DNA of 64,000 nucleotides from Trichoderma breve. Taxonomy: Eukaryota > Ascomycota > Sordariomycetes > Hypocreales > Hypocreaceae. Location: positions 682,001-746,000 of the forward strand of contig NC_079236.1 in assembly GCF_028502605.1 (NCBI RefSeq), in the 5' to 3' direction. The notes below the pieces were generated by a model that made no database searches, was not told the DNA's origin, and saw only the letters and a program-made list of their open reading frames with translations. This document shows, piece by piece, positions 33,295 through 46,100 of this stretch (within the stretch, counting starts at the first letter, position 1; each line of letters begins with the position of its first letter). The position numbers and the translations under genes were made by a program.

Positions 33295-34683
33295 TCAAAA
33301 ATCAGGTACATTGTCAAGCAGCCAATCCATCGTTTCTAAACGCCTAGTACCCTGAGGAATAGCCTTCAAACAATCCTCGAGCTCCCGCACCGTCCAAGTC
33401 GAGGCAACCTTCTTAACAAATCGTCCGCATTTGTCCGCAAAATCGCCCTGGGAAGCATCACAGAGTAACCGCAATTCCTTGCCTGCCAACGAAGCCGCTA
33501 TCCACATGATAATCACCTTGGCAGCAGGATCGCCATTAAACGCGCCGCAGCCCCATAATCCCGTCCACACAGTCGAAGCATCACCGCCCGTCCAGGACGA
33601 AAACGCCGTATACGCCTTTCGTATCTCACGCAAAATGTTCTCCTGCTTGAAATCAGGCAATGTCCCCAACTCATCCGCCTCATCGAATTCTAGTGCGTCC
33701 ATGAGCAGCATTCTGCCTCCTTGTCTTTCTCCTGGCCCGAGTTTCTCCCAGGAGACTTCGCGGCGCTGACCCAATATTCTCAGCATAGGGCGAGCTCCAC
33801 ATACAGTCAGAGTCTGATCATCCTGTAATGTTGGAGTGAAGAGCACTGCAGGACAGGCTTCTGGACAATTGCCCATAAAGATCTCCTCCTGAGTCGCTGA
33901 CGACCCGAAACCGATGTCCTTGTTAGCGGAGACAACCACTGCACCATCGTTGCCTTGATGAGCAAGTTCCTGCTGCTCTGTGCTAAACTCCTGGACAAGA
34001 AGAACGGTCAAATTCCTGAGCCGAATTTGATCTCGTTTCCCCGTCACAAAGTCGCTCGTGTCATCGAAGGCATGTGAAGAGAATTCCACTCTATCATCAA
34101 TGGATTTTCCTGGATTTTGGGTCCCGAGATCCGCACTAAACTCTTCAAAATATTGGAAGAGCGCTGTGAGGTACATCCTCACTGCCTGCGGATGACGTTG
34201 TTCAGAGCCATACCAAATACTAAAGTCGTGATATCCTTCACGCCAGGGAGGGACCCGGAAGGTACAGAGGAACTGGTGAGCCACAAGGCATGCAACCATG
34301 TCTCTCGTAAGATTCAGCTTGTCCCCTGGTCGTAGTACTGGGATGGTACCTGCCGGGAAGTGATCCGGTAGCTTGAGCGAGAGCTGCACAATAGTGGGCC
34401 ACAGCCTTGAGAAGAATGTGTCACTATGATGATGCTCCACAGCTTCTCTGAGTGTTCCGAAATCGCCAGCTGCCCCAGAAGAGCCACGGCTCGTATTGGC
34501 AATCGTATCGAGAACATCTATAAGCTGGGCAGGGGTGTTGACGGGCTGCTGGAGTATATGTTGGAGCAGTGTCCAGTATGCCACCTGTCCATCCTCACCT
34601 TCTTCATCGAGAAGACTGAAGCGGTCAAGGCACCGCCAAGACGGGGAGCAAGGTAGTAGCAGATCCGGCCACGGCGGTTCCAT
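33295..34683 (-). CDS. divergent poly(ADP-ribose) glycohydrolase (PARG) family protein
   Basis: A single exon of 462 residues from the first ATG of the frame (MEPPWPDLLLPCSPSW). PARG removes poly(ADP-ribose) from proteins. Family features are the N-terminal LPCSPSWRCLDRFSLLDEE, the helical domain with WPTIVQLSLKLPDHFPAGT, and the catalytic loop at about 250-272 (SANKDIGFGSSATQEEIF) with the paired catalytic glutamates at 266-267. Compared with the family signature GGG-X6-8-QEE, the glycine triplet is GFG, only four residues separate it from QEE, and the usual Asp before Ala-Asn is replaced. The tyrosine that stacks on the substrate in animal PARG is not apparent. It may be a fungal subfamily with altered activity. 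The start codon overlaps the stop of an upstream frame. Confidence 0.78.
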   Translation of the reverse strand: MEPPWPDLLLPCSPSWRCLDRFSLLDEEGEDGQVAYWTLLQHILQQPVNTPAQLIDVLDTIANTSRGSSGAAGDFGTLREAVEHHHSDTFFSRLWPTIVQLSLKLPDHFPAGTIPVLRPGDKLNLTRDMVACLVAHQFLCTFRVPPWREGYHDFSIWYGSEQRHPQAVRMYLTALFQYFEEFSADLGTQNPGKSIDDRVEFSSHAFDDTSDFVTGKRDQIRLRNLTVLLVQEFSTEQQELAHQGNDGAVVVSANKDIGFGSSATQEEIFMGNCPEACPAVLFTPTLQDDQTLTVCGARPMLRILGQRREVSWEKLGPGERQGGRMLLMDALEFDEADELGTLPDFKQENILREIRKAYTAFSSWTGGDASTVWTGLWGCGAFNGDPAAKVIIMWIAASLAGKELRLLCDASQGDFADKCGRFVKKVASTWTVRELEDCLKAIPQGTRRLETMDWLLDNVPDF

Positions 34684-34913
34684 CACAGTAACACGTTTAT
34701 TCGGGCAGAGATGTCTTCCACGAAATTGAGAAGATTCCCGCACGCTCGTTCTGGAATACCAGACATATTTAGCTGGATGTTGAATCTGCCTCCTGGCGAT
34801 GAGTCATCCGGTGGCAGCTGAAAGCCTCCAGGTGGGGGTGCCGCCGACCTTGTCGCTTTAGTTTCAGCATTATAGCATGGCTTGATTTGAGGCAGAGAGG
34901 AGACTTTGGCCAT
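34683..34913 (-). other. upstream open reading frame overlapping PARG start
   Basis: A 76-codon frame with its own ATG (34913) ends in TGA at 34685-34683. The final A is also the first base of the PARG ATG, giving TGATG. The C-terminal half (RFNIQLNMSGIPERACGNLL...) looks amphipathic but matches no family I know. It could be a regulatory upstream frame, a separate micropeptide or chance. Confidence 0.3.
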
Positions 34914-35041
34914 AAAAAGCCCTTAAAATGGCATGTAGTTATAGTATAGCCAAACTCGTGTTGAACAAGAGTCCTCCAATCATCTCGTGATGCCCTAACA
35001 GCCATACTCTGCTCCAAGCAAGTCGGTAGTGGGTTGACACA
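34914..35041. other. short spacer between Zn2Cys6 gene and PARG leader
   Basis: About 130 bases between the stop codon of the transcription factor gene and the upstream frame of the PARG-like gene. The full distance from that stop codon to the PARG start is about 360 bases, so the PARG promoter is either compact or lies inside the regulator gene. Confidence 0.4.
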
Positions 35042-36853
35042 TCAGACGATTAAGAAATTCATTTCTGGATCTTTCAGCGTTTGTACCCAACTCTTGGATC
35101 CTCGTTCTTCAGCAGCCAGATTCCAGATAACCTGAAGCGTTTCCATGGCAGTATGGATGAAGCCCCACGGACATACCGTAGTCATTATGCGTAGTCTTTC
35201 CATGATGAATTTTTGCCGTACTGGATCCCTCGTCTCCGCACCTATGATAAACGTTGGCCACGTAGTTGCCTTGAAATTGGGGTCTTCTACAGGCATCATG
35301 TTCAAGTGCGCCAGTAGGTCGTCTGTCAGGAAGGCGGCAAACTCCGGACCGAGCCTCTCCCCGGCAGATGGAATAGCCTGTAAGATATATATGCAGGCAG
35401 CTAGGCGATGACTAGCCCCTGCGTGCATGCGACTTTGCATGACATCGTTTGGTAGATCAAGAGCTCTAGCAGTGTCGCGAGCCCATGCATAAATGTCGTA
35501 AGCTTGAGCACGATCGATGAGCTCCAGAGCAGCCATGGTAGTGGCTTCGTTAGATTCGTCCCCAATCACACTATTTGAAAGCTGGGAGGCCTCGTGTAGA
35601 ATTTCCATCAGCTCTGGCGGGCAGCACAGGTAACTATTCGCCACTGTCTTGCCAAGCACAAATGGAATCTGTGAAGACTCAAAGTTCAGCGACGCTGCAT
35701 ATCGTGCCGGCATAAATGCTGATGCCAGGATGAAGTAGCTGAGCAAAGCAATCAGTATCAAGAAAAAAAAAAGAAAGCGATCCAGGTACAAATGCAAAAG
35801 GTACAATAGCTTACATGAAGCAATCTGAGAGAAGGTAGTCCCGTAACGAGCTATCCCAGGCCTTGGTAAGCTGCAAGAAGGACATGATCTTTGCAGCTCC
35901 CTCAAGGTGTGCCCTCCATCCATGCTTGCCAGATTCAATCAACTCCACGTTGATGAAAAAGAGCGATGCTGCGAGCACGACGTCACCATTAATGGTATCG
36001 AGATTTTGAATCGCGGTAGACATTAGCTTCAGCGCTGTGTGTTTAGACACCAATGCATCGTTCAGCGCCCTAGTTGATGCTGCGTCCCGGTTGGCGGGTA
36101 TAAACCCGCCATCGGGGTAAGGTAGGCCCATTCTAATCAAGTTGGACATGTGAGCGGCTGAAGCTGCAACAATGATGTGCTGCAGCAGTGGGTGAGCACG
36201 AGTCAGCGGGATGAGACTGCGGAAAGGATTGCACTCTGGCCCGTCATTGGAGACCAGATCTTTGCACACACGGGTCGTGACTGGTGAGAGGTACGATACG
36301 ATATTAGCACAAGGGATATTAAGTGGAAGCATTCGGACTTGGACACACAGTAGTTGAGATAGAACCGGTGAGCCTGGTCTAGGCCTTGAAACAGAGGATC
36401 GACCAACACCCAAGGGCTGCTCAGCTTGGCGGTGGGAGACGCAGGTTGGGAAACGGAAACGACCTGCATGGCTTCTGCGCCCGTCGACGATCGTCTCGCA
36501 AAGTACCCATTCAGAGCTCCGGCATTTGGTGAGCTCCTGCGAGAGCGCACAACCGATGAAACGGGTGACACAGCGCCGACCGATGTCGTCTCGTCGCCGT
36601 CCCCGTCTGTGCCTGTGCCGGCGTCAGCATCTTCGCCGTCGCCCGCGTCCGCATTCACGGGCGCGCTCGAGGTCCGGCCGGCGAGCTTTCCGCGACTGGC
36701 TATGGCTCCGGTCCAGCGAAACAGCTTGCCGTATCCGAGACACTCTTTGCCCGAGGCGGCGCACTTGTTGCAGTGTGGATACGAGCGGTCACAACGGAGC
36801 CGCTGCCGACGGCAGTTGTGGCATGGCTTCGTGGGTGGTTGGACTGAGCCCAT
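35042..36853 (-). CDS. Zn2Cys6 transcription factor with fungal-specific domain
   Basis: Exons 36853-36349, 36280-35815 and 35738-35042 on the minus strand encode 555 residues. The binuclear zinc cluster is at 11-38 with perfect spacing (CHNCRRQRLRC, then CNKCAASGKEC). A Ser/Asp/Gly-rich linker runs to about 140. The regulatory part is of the Fungal_trans_2 type: VDPLFQGLDQAHRFYLNYF, CKDLVSNDGPECNPFRSLIP, HPLLQHIIVAASAAHMSNL and, after intron 2, FILASAFMPARY. Both introns restore these family blocks in phase (Asn-Tyr-Phe-Thr-Thr and Cys-Phe-Ile-Tyr-Phe-Ile). The target genes are unknown. It precedes the PARG-like gene on the same strand. Confidence 0.92.
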
Positions 36854-39853
36854 GATGACGGTGACGCTGCAGACGCCGTGTTGAGTCGAGTGGATGGGGC
36901 CACCAATTTGCTGGCGAGCAAAGACGCATTGCAGCAGAATGGGACGAGGATGGCCATTCCTGGCGCTGTGGTTTGGGATATCCAAATATCACCATCTTGA
37001 TGACAAGTGACCGCTAGGCCGAGATCGGCAGCCAAGGCTCAGCTGGTGCGCTAGCGGCAGCGGGAAAGCAGCGCCGGAGCAGAGTCCCGATTCTCCGAGG
37101 CTCTGATCACAGCTGCTGGAAGCCTTCCAATTCACTGTATTTGCTCGCTTAGTGTGCTAGCTTGAACCGCTGAACGATCCATTGCACGTCAACTCTGCAT
37201 TAGCTTAGTCATGATACAAGCTGTGCAGTTTGTGTATATGGGCAGTAGATAGAGCAGTCGGACGACTTAAATTGCTTTGCCCAAGAGGGAAAAAAATATT
37301 GGGGTTGAAAATTTCAGACATGTTAGACATAAGAGGTGAGGGCATCCGTGTCTATATCGTGAAACTTTGACTCGTTTACCACTTCTGGTATACGCTTGTG
37401 GGTAGATGCATGTACATGTAATTATGCTACCCTAAAATACATTCATCTGGCCATCATCGTGTCTTCAATCATGTAGAATAACATAAAAAAATCCAATGAA
37501 AGCAATATAGTGATTCTTGGGATGATGTTTCTTTTGTAAATTTGCAATGGAAACTAAGTGGTAAGCTCTGGTGCAAGTTGTTGATTTTACACGATGGATT
37601 ATCATCTTATCATGATATTAGTATCGAGTGCTCCTATAACACTCCGCTACACTTCATCCATTTCCAAACCAGTCAGGAATCTTTCTAAAGACATTCTTAT
37701 CAAGTTTCTCCAAATATTCCCGTAATGTTGACATTCATATTTCAAACTGTCCAGCAGAAGCCGCCGTGTAGTGGGCGGGCTTGCCTCCCCCCTCAACCTC
37801 GCTTCACTCGCTTCATCAGACAAATCTGCCTCAGTGGTTCCGCTTCAAAGAATAAAATAAGTTCACATGATCTTTACGCCATAGCTTATGAAGTCTCGTA
37901 TTGCCTTTAGCTACTTGCTATTTTAGATTGGAGTAGTCATTGCATTGCATTTTGGTTTATAATCATTTCGTTATCACTGTTGGTTGTTGCACGCCCGATG
38001 ATGAATCACGATCACGAGTGACATCACCGGCAGTTGTCTTTTATTACAACGGAAATGGACTTCGCAAAGATTTTGAGAACTGATATGAGATATCAATATG
38101 AGATATCACCCCGGCTTCTCACCCCTTGACACTGCCATTGAGGGCGAGAGTACGCCGACACTCCCCTTACTTCACTTGCACTCTGCTACTTAGGTTGGTA
38201 GGTTGGTAATCCCTTGTGAACTCCTTGCTATGTTAAGTTTGGTATCTTGGACCCATCACTGAATTGAAACGCTGTTGGCTCGGGGTCAACCAAAAGTTCC
38301 AAGCATCTCACTTCCCGCATCATCCGGCCTCCACGTGTCTCAACGCTCCTCAACGAGCCAACGTCTATCTACTAACATTTGTACACAATATGTAGTAACG
38401 TGTACGCTATAGTAATGTGGTAATTATATTGCTGTGTATGGAAACGCATTCATTAATGTTCCCAAGTATCTACTCTGTACAGAGGGACAGCATTAGTATG
38501 CGAGACGGTGAGAAGAAGTCATAGCCGCGGCAGCGCCTGGGACTCACCCCAAATGCCGTCACACCCGCTCTAGAATCTGACGAATCAATGCAAATCAACC
38601 ACGACTTGAACACGATATACACTAGTCAATGCGAACAGGCTATGCCCCTGGGCGCTATCACCTGTCAATGAGTAATTTCATTAAACTTTAGGGTTCTTAG
38701 TCGCCCCCAATTCAACGAACGGTGACTTGTCAACTTGTCAAAAATGGTCGCCGAGCAAATCTCGTTGTAAGAAACTTAACGCGAGATGATAGCCGCGCGA
38801 GGGAGAAATAATGGATCGCTCCAGATACGCCATACAGGAATAACCAGTTGGGATTGAATCCGAAAACAAGCGCGGCGCAGCTCCATATGACAACTGAAAT
38901 CAAGTCGATCTGTCAGAAAACAGTCCCCGGGGAGTGCCCGAAGTAATGAGCACGGGTGCTACTTTTCCGTCGGTCTACATGTGCCGTATGAACGGTTGGT
39001 ATGGGTGCTCCCCCCTCACCCCTTGAACATGTGCATTTTGGCATTTCAGCATTGCTTGTCATGTGAAAATACGAGTACAAAAACGTGGTTAGGCAAAGCG
39101 CGGCAATCCTTTCCGGACGGGGAGTTGTCCGGCATTTGATCCTACATATTGTCGCCCCGAACTTGATTCCGACGCCTCATCGTATCACTTTTGTGATGGC
39201 AACTCTTACCTGAAATTTCAAGGGCGATATCATGTCTCAGAACGAGGCACTGCCAACATGCAGTACAGGTGCAGGCGTGCCTGCTGACATGGAGTGGACA
39301 TGGCCGCTGACATCGGCGATATGTCTGCTGACGGCTATCCCAGAAAAGGGGCAAGCCCTGCAAGAGCTGGCCCAGAACCCCAACGGTACCGGGTTCGGGA
39401 TTAATTATTGTTATTAGGTCGTACGGATTCGCCCAAGCGCGGCATTCGGGCTGACGAGCGTGTCCCAAGAACCCAGTTGTCAGGATTCGCTAAACGGCCC
39501 TATATCGCCCCCCCTCGCGACTGTGAACTCGGGGTGCAGCCGAGACCGTGGGAATGGGATGGGTCCAGTGATTTACATCAAGGCTATCAAGCGCTGCCGT
39601 AATAGACGTTGATCCCTGCTTCGGGCGCCTTGCCTTGTTTTGCCTTGATGATCCGAGAAATGCCTTGTCAGGCAACCGCAGGCGACCACCAGAACAATTT
39701 GAAGGATTTAACCAGCAATACCCGGCACGGATAGGCTTTCCCCAGCTTAGATACGCGCTCACCATATCGTTGGCGATGCCAATTTGCGCCTTGGACCATC
39801 ATCATCACTAAGACATGGCCCTGGTTGTGCTCCACTGCATTCCCATTGCGGGT
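36854..39853. other. gene-poor region, left part
   Basis: About 3 kb upstream of the Zn2Cys6 gene. The first kilobase should hold its promoter. From 37,100 to 38,500 the DNA is AT-rich and has no open frame above about 60 codons. An inexact repeat of ATATGAGATATCA lies near 38083-38108. A 61-codon ATG frame at 39232-39417 was considered and not accepted. Confidence 0.5.
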
Positions 39854-40153
39854 TTATCTTGAGAAGCCATCTCGAAATGTTGGATTCTTCTTTGACCCCA
39901 TGCGTACCTTTTTCCACATTGGGATGACAAGATATCCGTACTGGGACATGACTAGCCGCGCAAACTTGTACCAGTTCGGCGGACAGTGCTTGTAAGAACT
40001 GGGATTTGATGCTTCTCGGTCTCTCACTACCGACGCCAGTTCTTCTTCGGCCATTACAGCGTGGTCTTTGAAAGTGTCGATGTGTTTGAGATGGATGTAA
40101 CAAGACTTGCTGCAAGCAGTGGTGTGGTATATTTTACTCCACGCAATGGACAT
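39854..40153 (-). CDS. possible orphan ORF or gene fragment
   Basis: A 99-codon frame with ATG. I do not recognise it. The middle (MAEEELASVVRDREASNP and NWYKFARLVMSQYGYLVIP) has a plausible protein composition and balanced codons, and a possible intron donor (GTACGC) follows MWKK. No domain or neighbour supports it, and similar open frames occur by chance in this region. Low confidence. Confidence 0.18.
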   Translation of the reverse strand: MSIAWSKIYHTTACSKSCYIHLKHIDTFKDHAVMAEEELASVVRDREASNPSSYKHCPPNWYKFARLVMSQYGYLVIPMWKKVRMGSKKNPTFRDGFSR

Positions 40154-43100
40154 TTAGTTGCAGACTTTTGCGGCTGCGTCTAGGAACCCTTCCCCATCAA
40201 AGACCGCTTAGAGTAATGAGACCGGTTTGATGAAAGAGTGGCTGACATTCAAGTACTATTGTACTATTAGTTAGTTAGCAGGCGGTCATCTGCTTGGCAA
40301 GTTGCAAGGATTAACTTAACAAGCAATAATACCGAGCCAGAAGGATGCGCATACGATAGCGTGACTGATTATAATATTTGGAATCAGCCTCCAGTACATG
40401 TGCATACGAGGTGCTCTATCAACAAGTCCACATTCAAAAGCTTTTATTTTCTTTGCAAGCATCCGGAATTTGCTAAACTCCGTCAATAACAATGCTGATA
40501 GTGAGTGCCGAGACTTGGGTTGCCATTCTCATCACCTCGGATATGCACCTGGGATACAATTTGATGGGCAACAATTCATCCCACCGCATATCCGTCTGTA
40601 CGTACTTAGTATATGTCGCATTGGAGCCTTTTCCTCGGAATATTATTGCCAGCCTTGCTTGGTTCTCGGTGCTACCCCTCATTTAACCATGTTGCCTTGC
40701 GGGCGACGATGACATCCTCGAGCTTGACGAATTCTACGGGAGGGTGTCATACCCCTACCCACTGAATAGGGTCATGCCGGTTGCAACACTACTGGATTGC
40801 CATCTTAGCTCTCCTGATCGATCCTACCCCGTGATTGTGATTGCTGGTGGTAACTAGGGGTGATGGCTTGTCCTAGTCTTCAAAAGGTCGTAACTGGTAT
40901 ATGAGATTCTGAATCGTGTCCCGACTCTCTCAGCCGAGAGAGCAAGGGTTTGGGTTTTCGTGTATTACGTTGTTGTTTGCAAATGATCGACTACGACACC
41001 GCAACATGAAGCTACATGAACCTTGTATCCCTCAGGAGAGGCGGTAACTTGGTATTTTCCCTCCAATGAGACCTGTTAATGTTGTTTATGCTTGTTCGTT
41101 TCGCGAGTTAGAATAGGTTTACGTGGCACTCCTGCACTAGTGACAATAGCAAAGTAAAATCCATTCACCATCAGTAATCGTGGCTAATGATAGGGCGAGT
41201 TTCGGAGCCGCTTCTAGGTCCTATCCTATCCAGGGGAGTAAGATTCATGTTTTCAGGCGCTGGATGGCGTTCTTGGCAACAAACTCGATCAGCTGCATAA
41301 ACTACTGTACGTAGACCCATGATCTGCCCATGCGCCTAAAATTACTGAGGGAAACGAAAGTCCCTATGTGGATATGCCGATTGCCAACCGATGTTGCCGA
41401 CGGTTGGTAGGAGGGAGCTGGAAAGAGGCTTGAGGAGTTGTTCCTGTCTGATCTTTGCTATTGGTGGTTTGCTCCAACAAGGGTAAACGGATTACGCTAT
41501 GCACTTGTCTTTTAGGGACTAGAGCTTGTAAGACTTCTATTTACCCGGAAGGATTGCTTGAGCAAGGAAGGTAAGTTTGACACTTGATGCTGATTATCTT
41601 TCAATAGAAACGTTCTTTCATGCAAAAGAGCCCAGTCTGCACCTCGAGTCGTGATGCTGCAGAAGGCTTGATGTGAAGCACACCGTGCCAGGCTATAATT
41701 GAAAGACTGCTCCCGCCATTGTCCATCCTTACTTGATGTGGTCCTCAATGTAACTTCAAGGTAACATCGTTCTTTGCACTGTATATGTACGGAGTAAGCA
41801 AGCCGTCGGGATCTTCTCACTCGCTTTATTTAGTTTGTAATTGATTGATGGATAAACAACACGTACAGTACAGGCAAAACGTGGCTCTGTCCTGTCTAAT
41901 GATAGCCGTGTGCTCAAGCCGAGCTGAATGCGTACTTGGAGCACAATCTCCGTTAAAATGACGTTAGATATAGTTCATTGTGAGCGTTCGTTACGGAACA
42001 CTCGCAGAGCTAGTGTCATCGGGGGCGTAATAGCGCACCCGATTCTTGGAACTGGCCACATGGGAAGGGATCTAGACTTTTGCAACAACGGAGAAGACTA
42101 GCGGCGTAGCTCATTTGTAGAAAACACCGGCGTCCCCCTCCGTCGGTCTGCTATGTAGAAATTAACCCGAATTAAACAATGGGAACAAAAAACTAAACAG
42201 CCACAAACGCAAAGGCTTACATCCGCGACCCAATGGATTGGCTGAAAATCTTGGCCCAGTGCAAGCGGCGCAAAGGCTGTGCGCCCCCGTCCGTGCCACC
42301 GGACGCCTGTGAAACTCTCCACTTGTCGCGTGGGTAGAGCAGGGAGTATCCTGGGAGATCGTCGAGACGGCGGGGAGGATCTTAGTCGCAAACGGAGGGC
42401 TCCCGAAACAGCCGGCTAAGCTGTCCTTGGGTAGGGGAAATGAAGAACACGAGGTTGGGACACAGTATGACACGCTGATATTAGGTACATGTCAGATGTA
42501 GGGTTTTAGACAGACGCCAGCTGCTTTGTCATATTTGGGTCACTGAATACATACATAGCCTACACAGCAAGCAAGTGGACGAAGGAACGTACGAACAAAC
42601 AATGGAAGTAACGCAAACCTCCTCGTGGTGAGTCCTTGTTAGAGATAGAAGTGATATCAAGTATTACACGTAAATGAGGTTGAAGATTCCAAATAAACCT
42701 TGTGTGACTGTGCACATGTACTCGGTAATGGATGCCGTAACCTGATAATGCTCTTCATTCAAGGGGCTTCCATCACCTTCGCGTATATCACACATTTTCT
42801 GTCTGCATGTACCTGGTAGTCTTTTTGACCGGTAGGTAGGACAACCCTAGCTATAGGTAAGCGAAGAAAGAGCTTGATATTCGGAGTTCTTACTCGTACG
42901 TTTTCAAAACATGGGTAAATCCCTGACTGATATGTCCCTCTCTCAATCACGAACAGCCGCGCCTGGTCTCTGCCAAGTCATGATTCGATGTCTGAATGCA
43001 AGCCGGTAAGCCCACACACACACACAAGCTTTTCTACCCCCACACGCTATTGATGCTGGCAATCGCTCAACTGGTATTGAAACCGGGGGACAGGGTCAGG

Positions 43101-46100
43101 GCTGGGCTTATCTCATCTGCGAAGTTTGGATGCGTTGTCTGATATTTGTAAAATATTGATGGCCTTGGAGATTTTGCGGGATTTCCTTTTCTCCATGATG
43201 TCATGCCATGTAATACTACTTATTTTAGAGAAACTCCGAAGTCCGGAACCAGGACTGCCATTCAATTTGACCGAGAACTGTTGGCATTACGTTAATATTC
43301 CAACGGATATTTGGCTCGTGACTGCTCGAGACAAATTCATAGCCCAAGTATTCTATATATAAAGTCGGTCAGCATCACAAAGCCAGTGTCTACATCCAGT
43401 GTCCAAATTTAAACACTGTCCTGTCAGACTTACCGCCTAGGATTAAACTGCTGGACTGAGTATCGTAAGTTTCGATAGCCAAGGGGACCTGTAATGATAA
43501 AATATGGAAAATAACAGGCTATCAAGCTTCACTTGATAGAATTTGCAATATTAGTCATTATAATGTAGCCACTGAAGAGCTTTGTGTAGACAGCTAACGA
43601 GGCTTACACTGTAATGCGAGGTCGGTGAGATGCATAAAATAAGGTGATACTGAACCAAGTAAGCAACATAAGTTTATTTTGGGAAAAGTACAAGCTACTG
43701 AGGGTGAGATTGGAGCGCACGGATGAAGAAAATATCCGCGGAGACCGTTTATAAACGCGTTTATGGATTTACGGTAAGCGTTCCGGAAAGATGATTGTCC
43801 CGGCCAAAGAAAAAAACGGAATTTAGACAACCGTGTTGCTGAAAGGGAAATAGTATCGCTGCTCGACCCATTTGAGGATGCCATAAGGCTGACAGACAAA
43901 CGGGATTATCCGATGGACCGCAATACCTGCACATACTTGTAATAGCAGTCATCTTATAGAAGCTATCTGGTGCTAACCAAGAAAAGAAGCTGTTTAAGAT
44001 CAGAGGTAGATCCTAGCAGTTGTGTTGCGCCACACAGAAAGGAAATCATGCACCAGACTCAGGTCTTCGGAGATATCAAGCAGGCGTGCGTGCAAAACCA
44101 CGATTGCTCGGACGTGCTCTACTGATATCTTCAACCGTCCAAGTAACATTGCATTGACTAGGTACCAACCTGGCACCGAATATTATACAAGGCTTCCTTG
44201 AACTTCAAATCCCCAGCACAGCGTGGTATTCCGAGTTGGTATCCATGAATTCTAGGGGTCCTGGTGGCCCAAGCTCGGTGTTTGGCAGGCTTACATGTAT
44301 CAAGGACCAGACGCTGTTCACGACGCACACGCCCCCGATACAGGCAGGTTATAATGACGTATGATTCATTATGATTATGCGGTTGAACCGAATAAAGTCG
44401 CCGGGTAGCCAGCTTACGTGCTCTCTATCGTTGCCCGGCCGGAAAGACCGATTGGTTGACAACAAAGTGCAAATGCTTCCATCTCTATTCCTCAATCCTT
44501 GGTGTTGATGGTACCATGTATATAACACTCTTTTGTGTCTTTCTGCCCTCTTAGTATAAACTTTTGTGCCCTGTTAAAATCGTCACTTTTCTATACGTCA
44601 TTCCTCTCTTGGAAACGAAGATCAATGAATTGAAGATCATAATGCATGTACCCAATTGTAAACGCCGATGCACGTTGTAGTTCATTCACCTTACAAGACG
44701 TAGTTCCTATGGGGTAGGGTTCCAGTACATAGTCGCGACCGTGCTAAGCACTGACTTGCTGCATCATCACATGTAACTCCAAAGTACTTACTCTAACTTT
44801 TGTGCGCCGTTTAGCGCCTTGCTTAGCGACCTTCAACCACTGTAACTTCCTTCACAAGGAGTCCTACCTTGCGTGTTCTTCTCTCAACATCCGATATCCA
44901 ATCCGCCATAACCAAAACGATGTCGTTTCTACAAATCGCTCAACTCTCTCCGCCGCAAGCTTCTACGACTATTATAGTATCGGGTTGATGCTGTATTTCT
45001 GGAAATAGTGGCGTTTGCTTAGCCCGCAGAAAACGATCGTCCCGCTCATTGGCTCCAACAAGAGTTGACGAGAGTGGACGAAGCTCGCATCAGATCTTCA
45101 TTAACTCCCCGAAACCTCAAGCCGGCTCCGCATCACTGACTGCATACCGCTCTCTGTCTCTGGCTTGTCAGACGCTTGGTCAGGCCGCATGCGGGCCGCT
45201 CCGGTTGACCACTCCGTGATGGCATGCTCACGGGCTTCAGGGTTAACCCAGCACATGTAGTAATCTCTGTGGCTACGTGTTCTGCTCTTTGTGGGTTGCC
45301 TGCTATCTCCATCCTTCGAAGCCGGGCTAATATCTAGGTCATTAGCGGGCATAATTGATACAGTACTACAGTACTACTTCAATAATACATGTGCTACCAC
45401 CTGGTTCCATCATGCGGCATGTCCGCCCATAACGCAACGCCTTGACCACTGGCTCTAGGTTTCTACATGGGCGAAGCGTTGGACAGTGCACTCATAGGCT
45501 CGTTGAGCTAGTATCGGCGCTTTCCCGTCGGATTGGCGGAGCGGTCCACCGCTGCAAAAGGTTCGGCCGGTTATGACTGAATTGGACAAGTGAGCCGCGG
45601 CACATGGTTTATGAGGTTTCCTATTGCAGATGATGAAGCTGTTGGTGATGCTACGTCGCTTTCCCTTGCTGCCGTCCGTCGTGGTTGGATGATATGGAGT
45701 TTAGACGTTAACCGTGCTTCAAAGCCGTGCAACAGCTATAGCGTCCAAGGGTGATTTCTGGCGGGCGGGAGGATCTTCCTGCACGTTGCTGATCAACGCA
45801 ACCAACCACTGCCCCCTAAACTATTCTGGAAGTCTACCCCGGCACTAGCTCATCAGGGGCCTATTCATTCGTCATGGAGGCAGATCTTCTGGAACGGCTC
45901 ATATCCTCCTCCCTCTTACGCCGTTGCTTCGTGACCGTCTTTCATACATGCTTTCGGCGTTCTACCGTATCATCGACGACGATCACTCGGTGCAGCCTTG
46001 CTAAATTGCGATAACAATCATTGGCAGATGGAGTGGAGCGATGCCTCAAGCCTAAACTTGATGGTGATCAGTTCCTTGTGGTCCAGACTGTGTGCTTCCG

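Noticed and set aside
39232..39417. 61-codon ATG frame with a faint resemblance to antibiotic-biosynthesis monooxygenase domains (CLLTAIPEKGQALQEL)
   Set aside because: The resemblance covers fewer than 20 residues, no downstream exon continues the fold, and the opposite strand is equally open.
45410..45475. tRNA-like stretch on the minus strand (GGTCAAGGCGTTG)
   Set aside because: No proper B box (GGTTCGANTCC) and no acceptor-stem pairing could be found.
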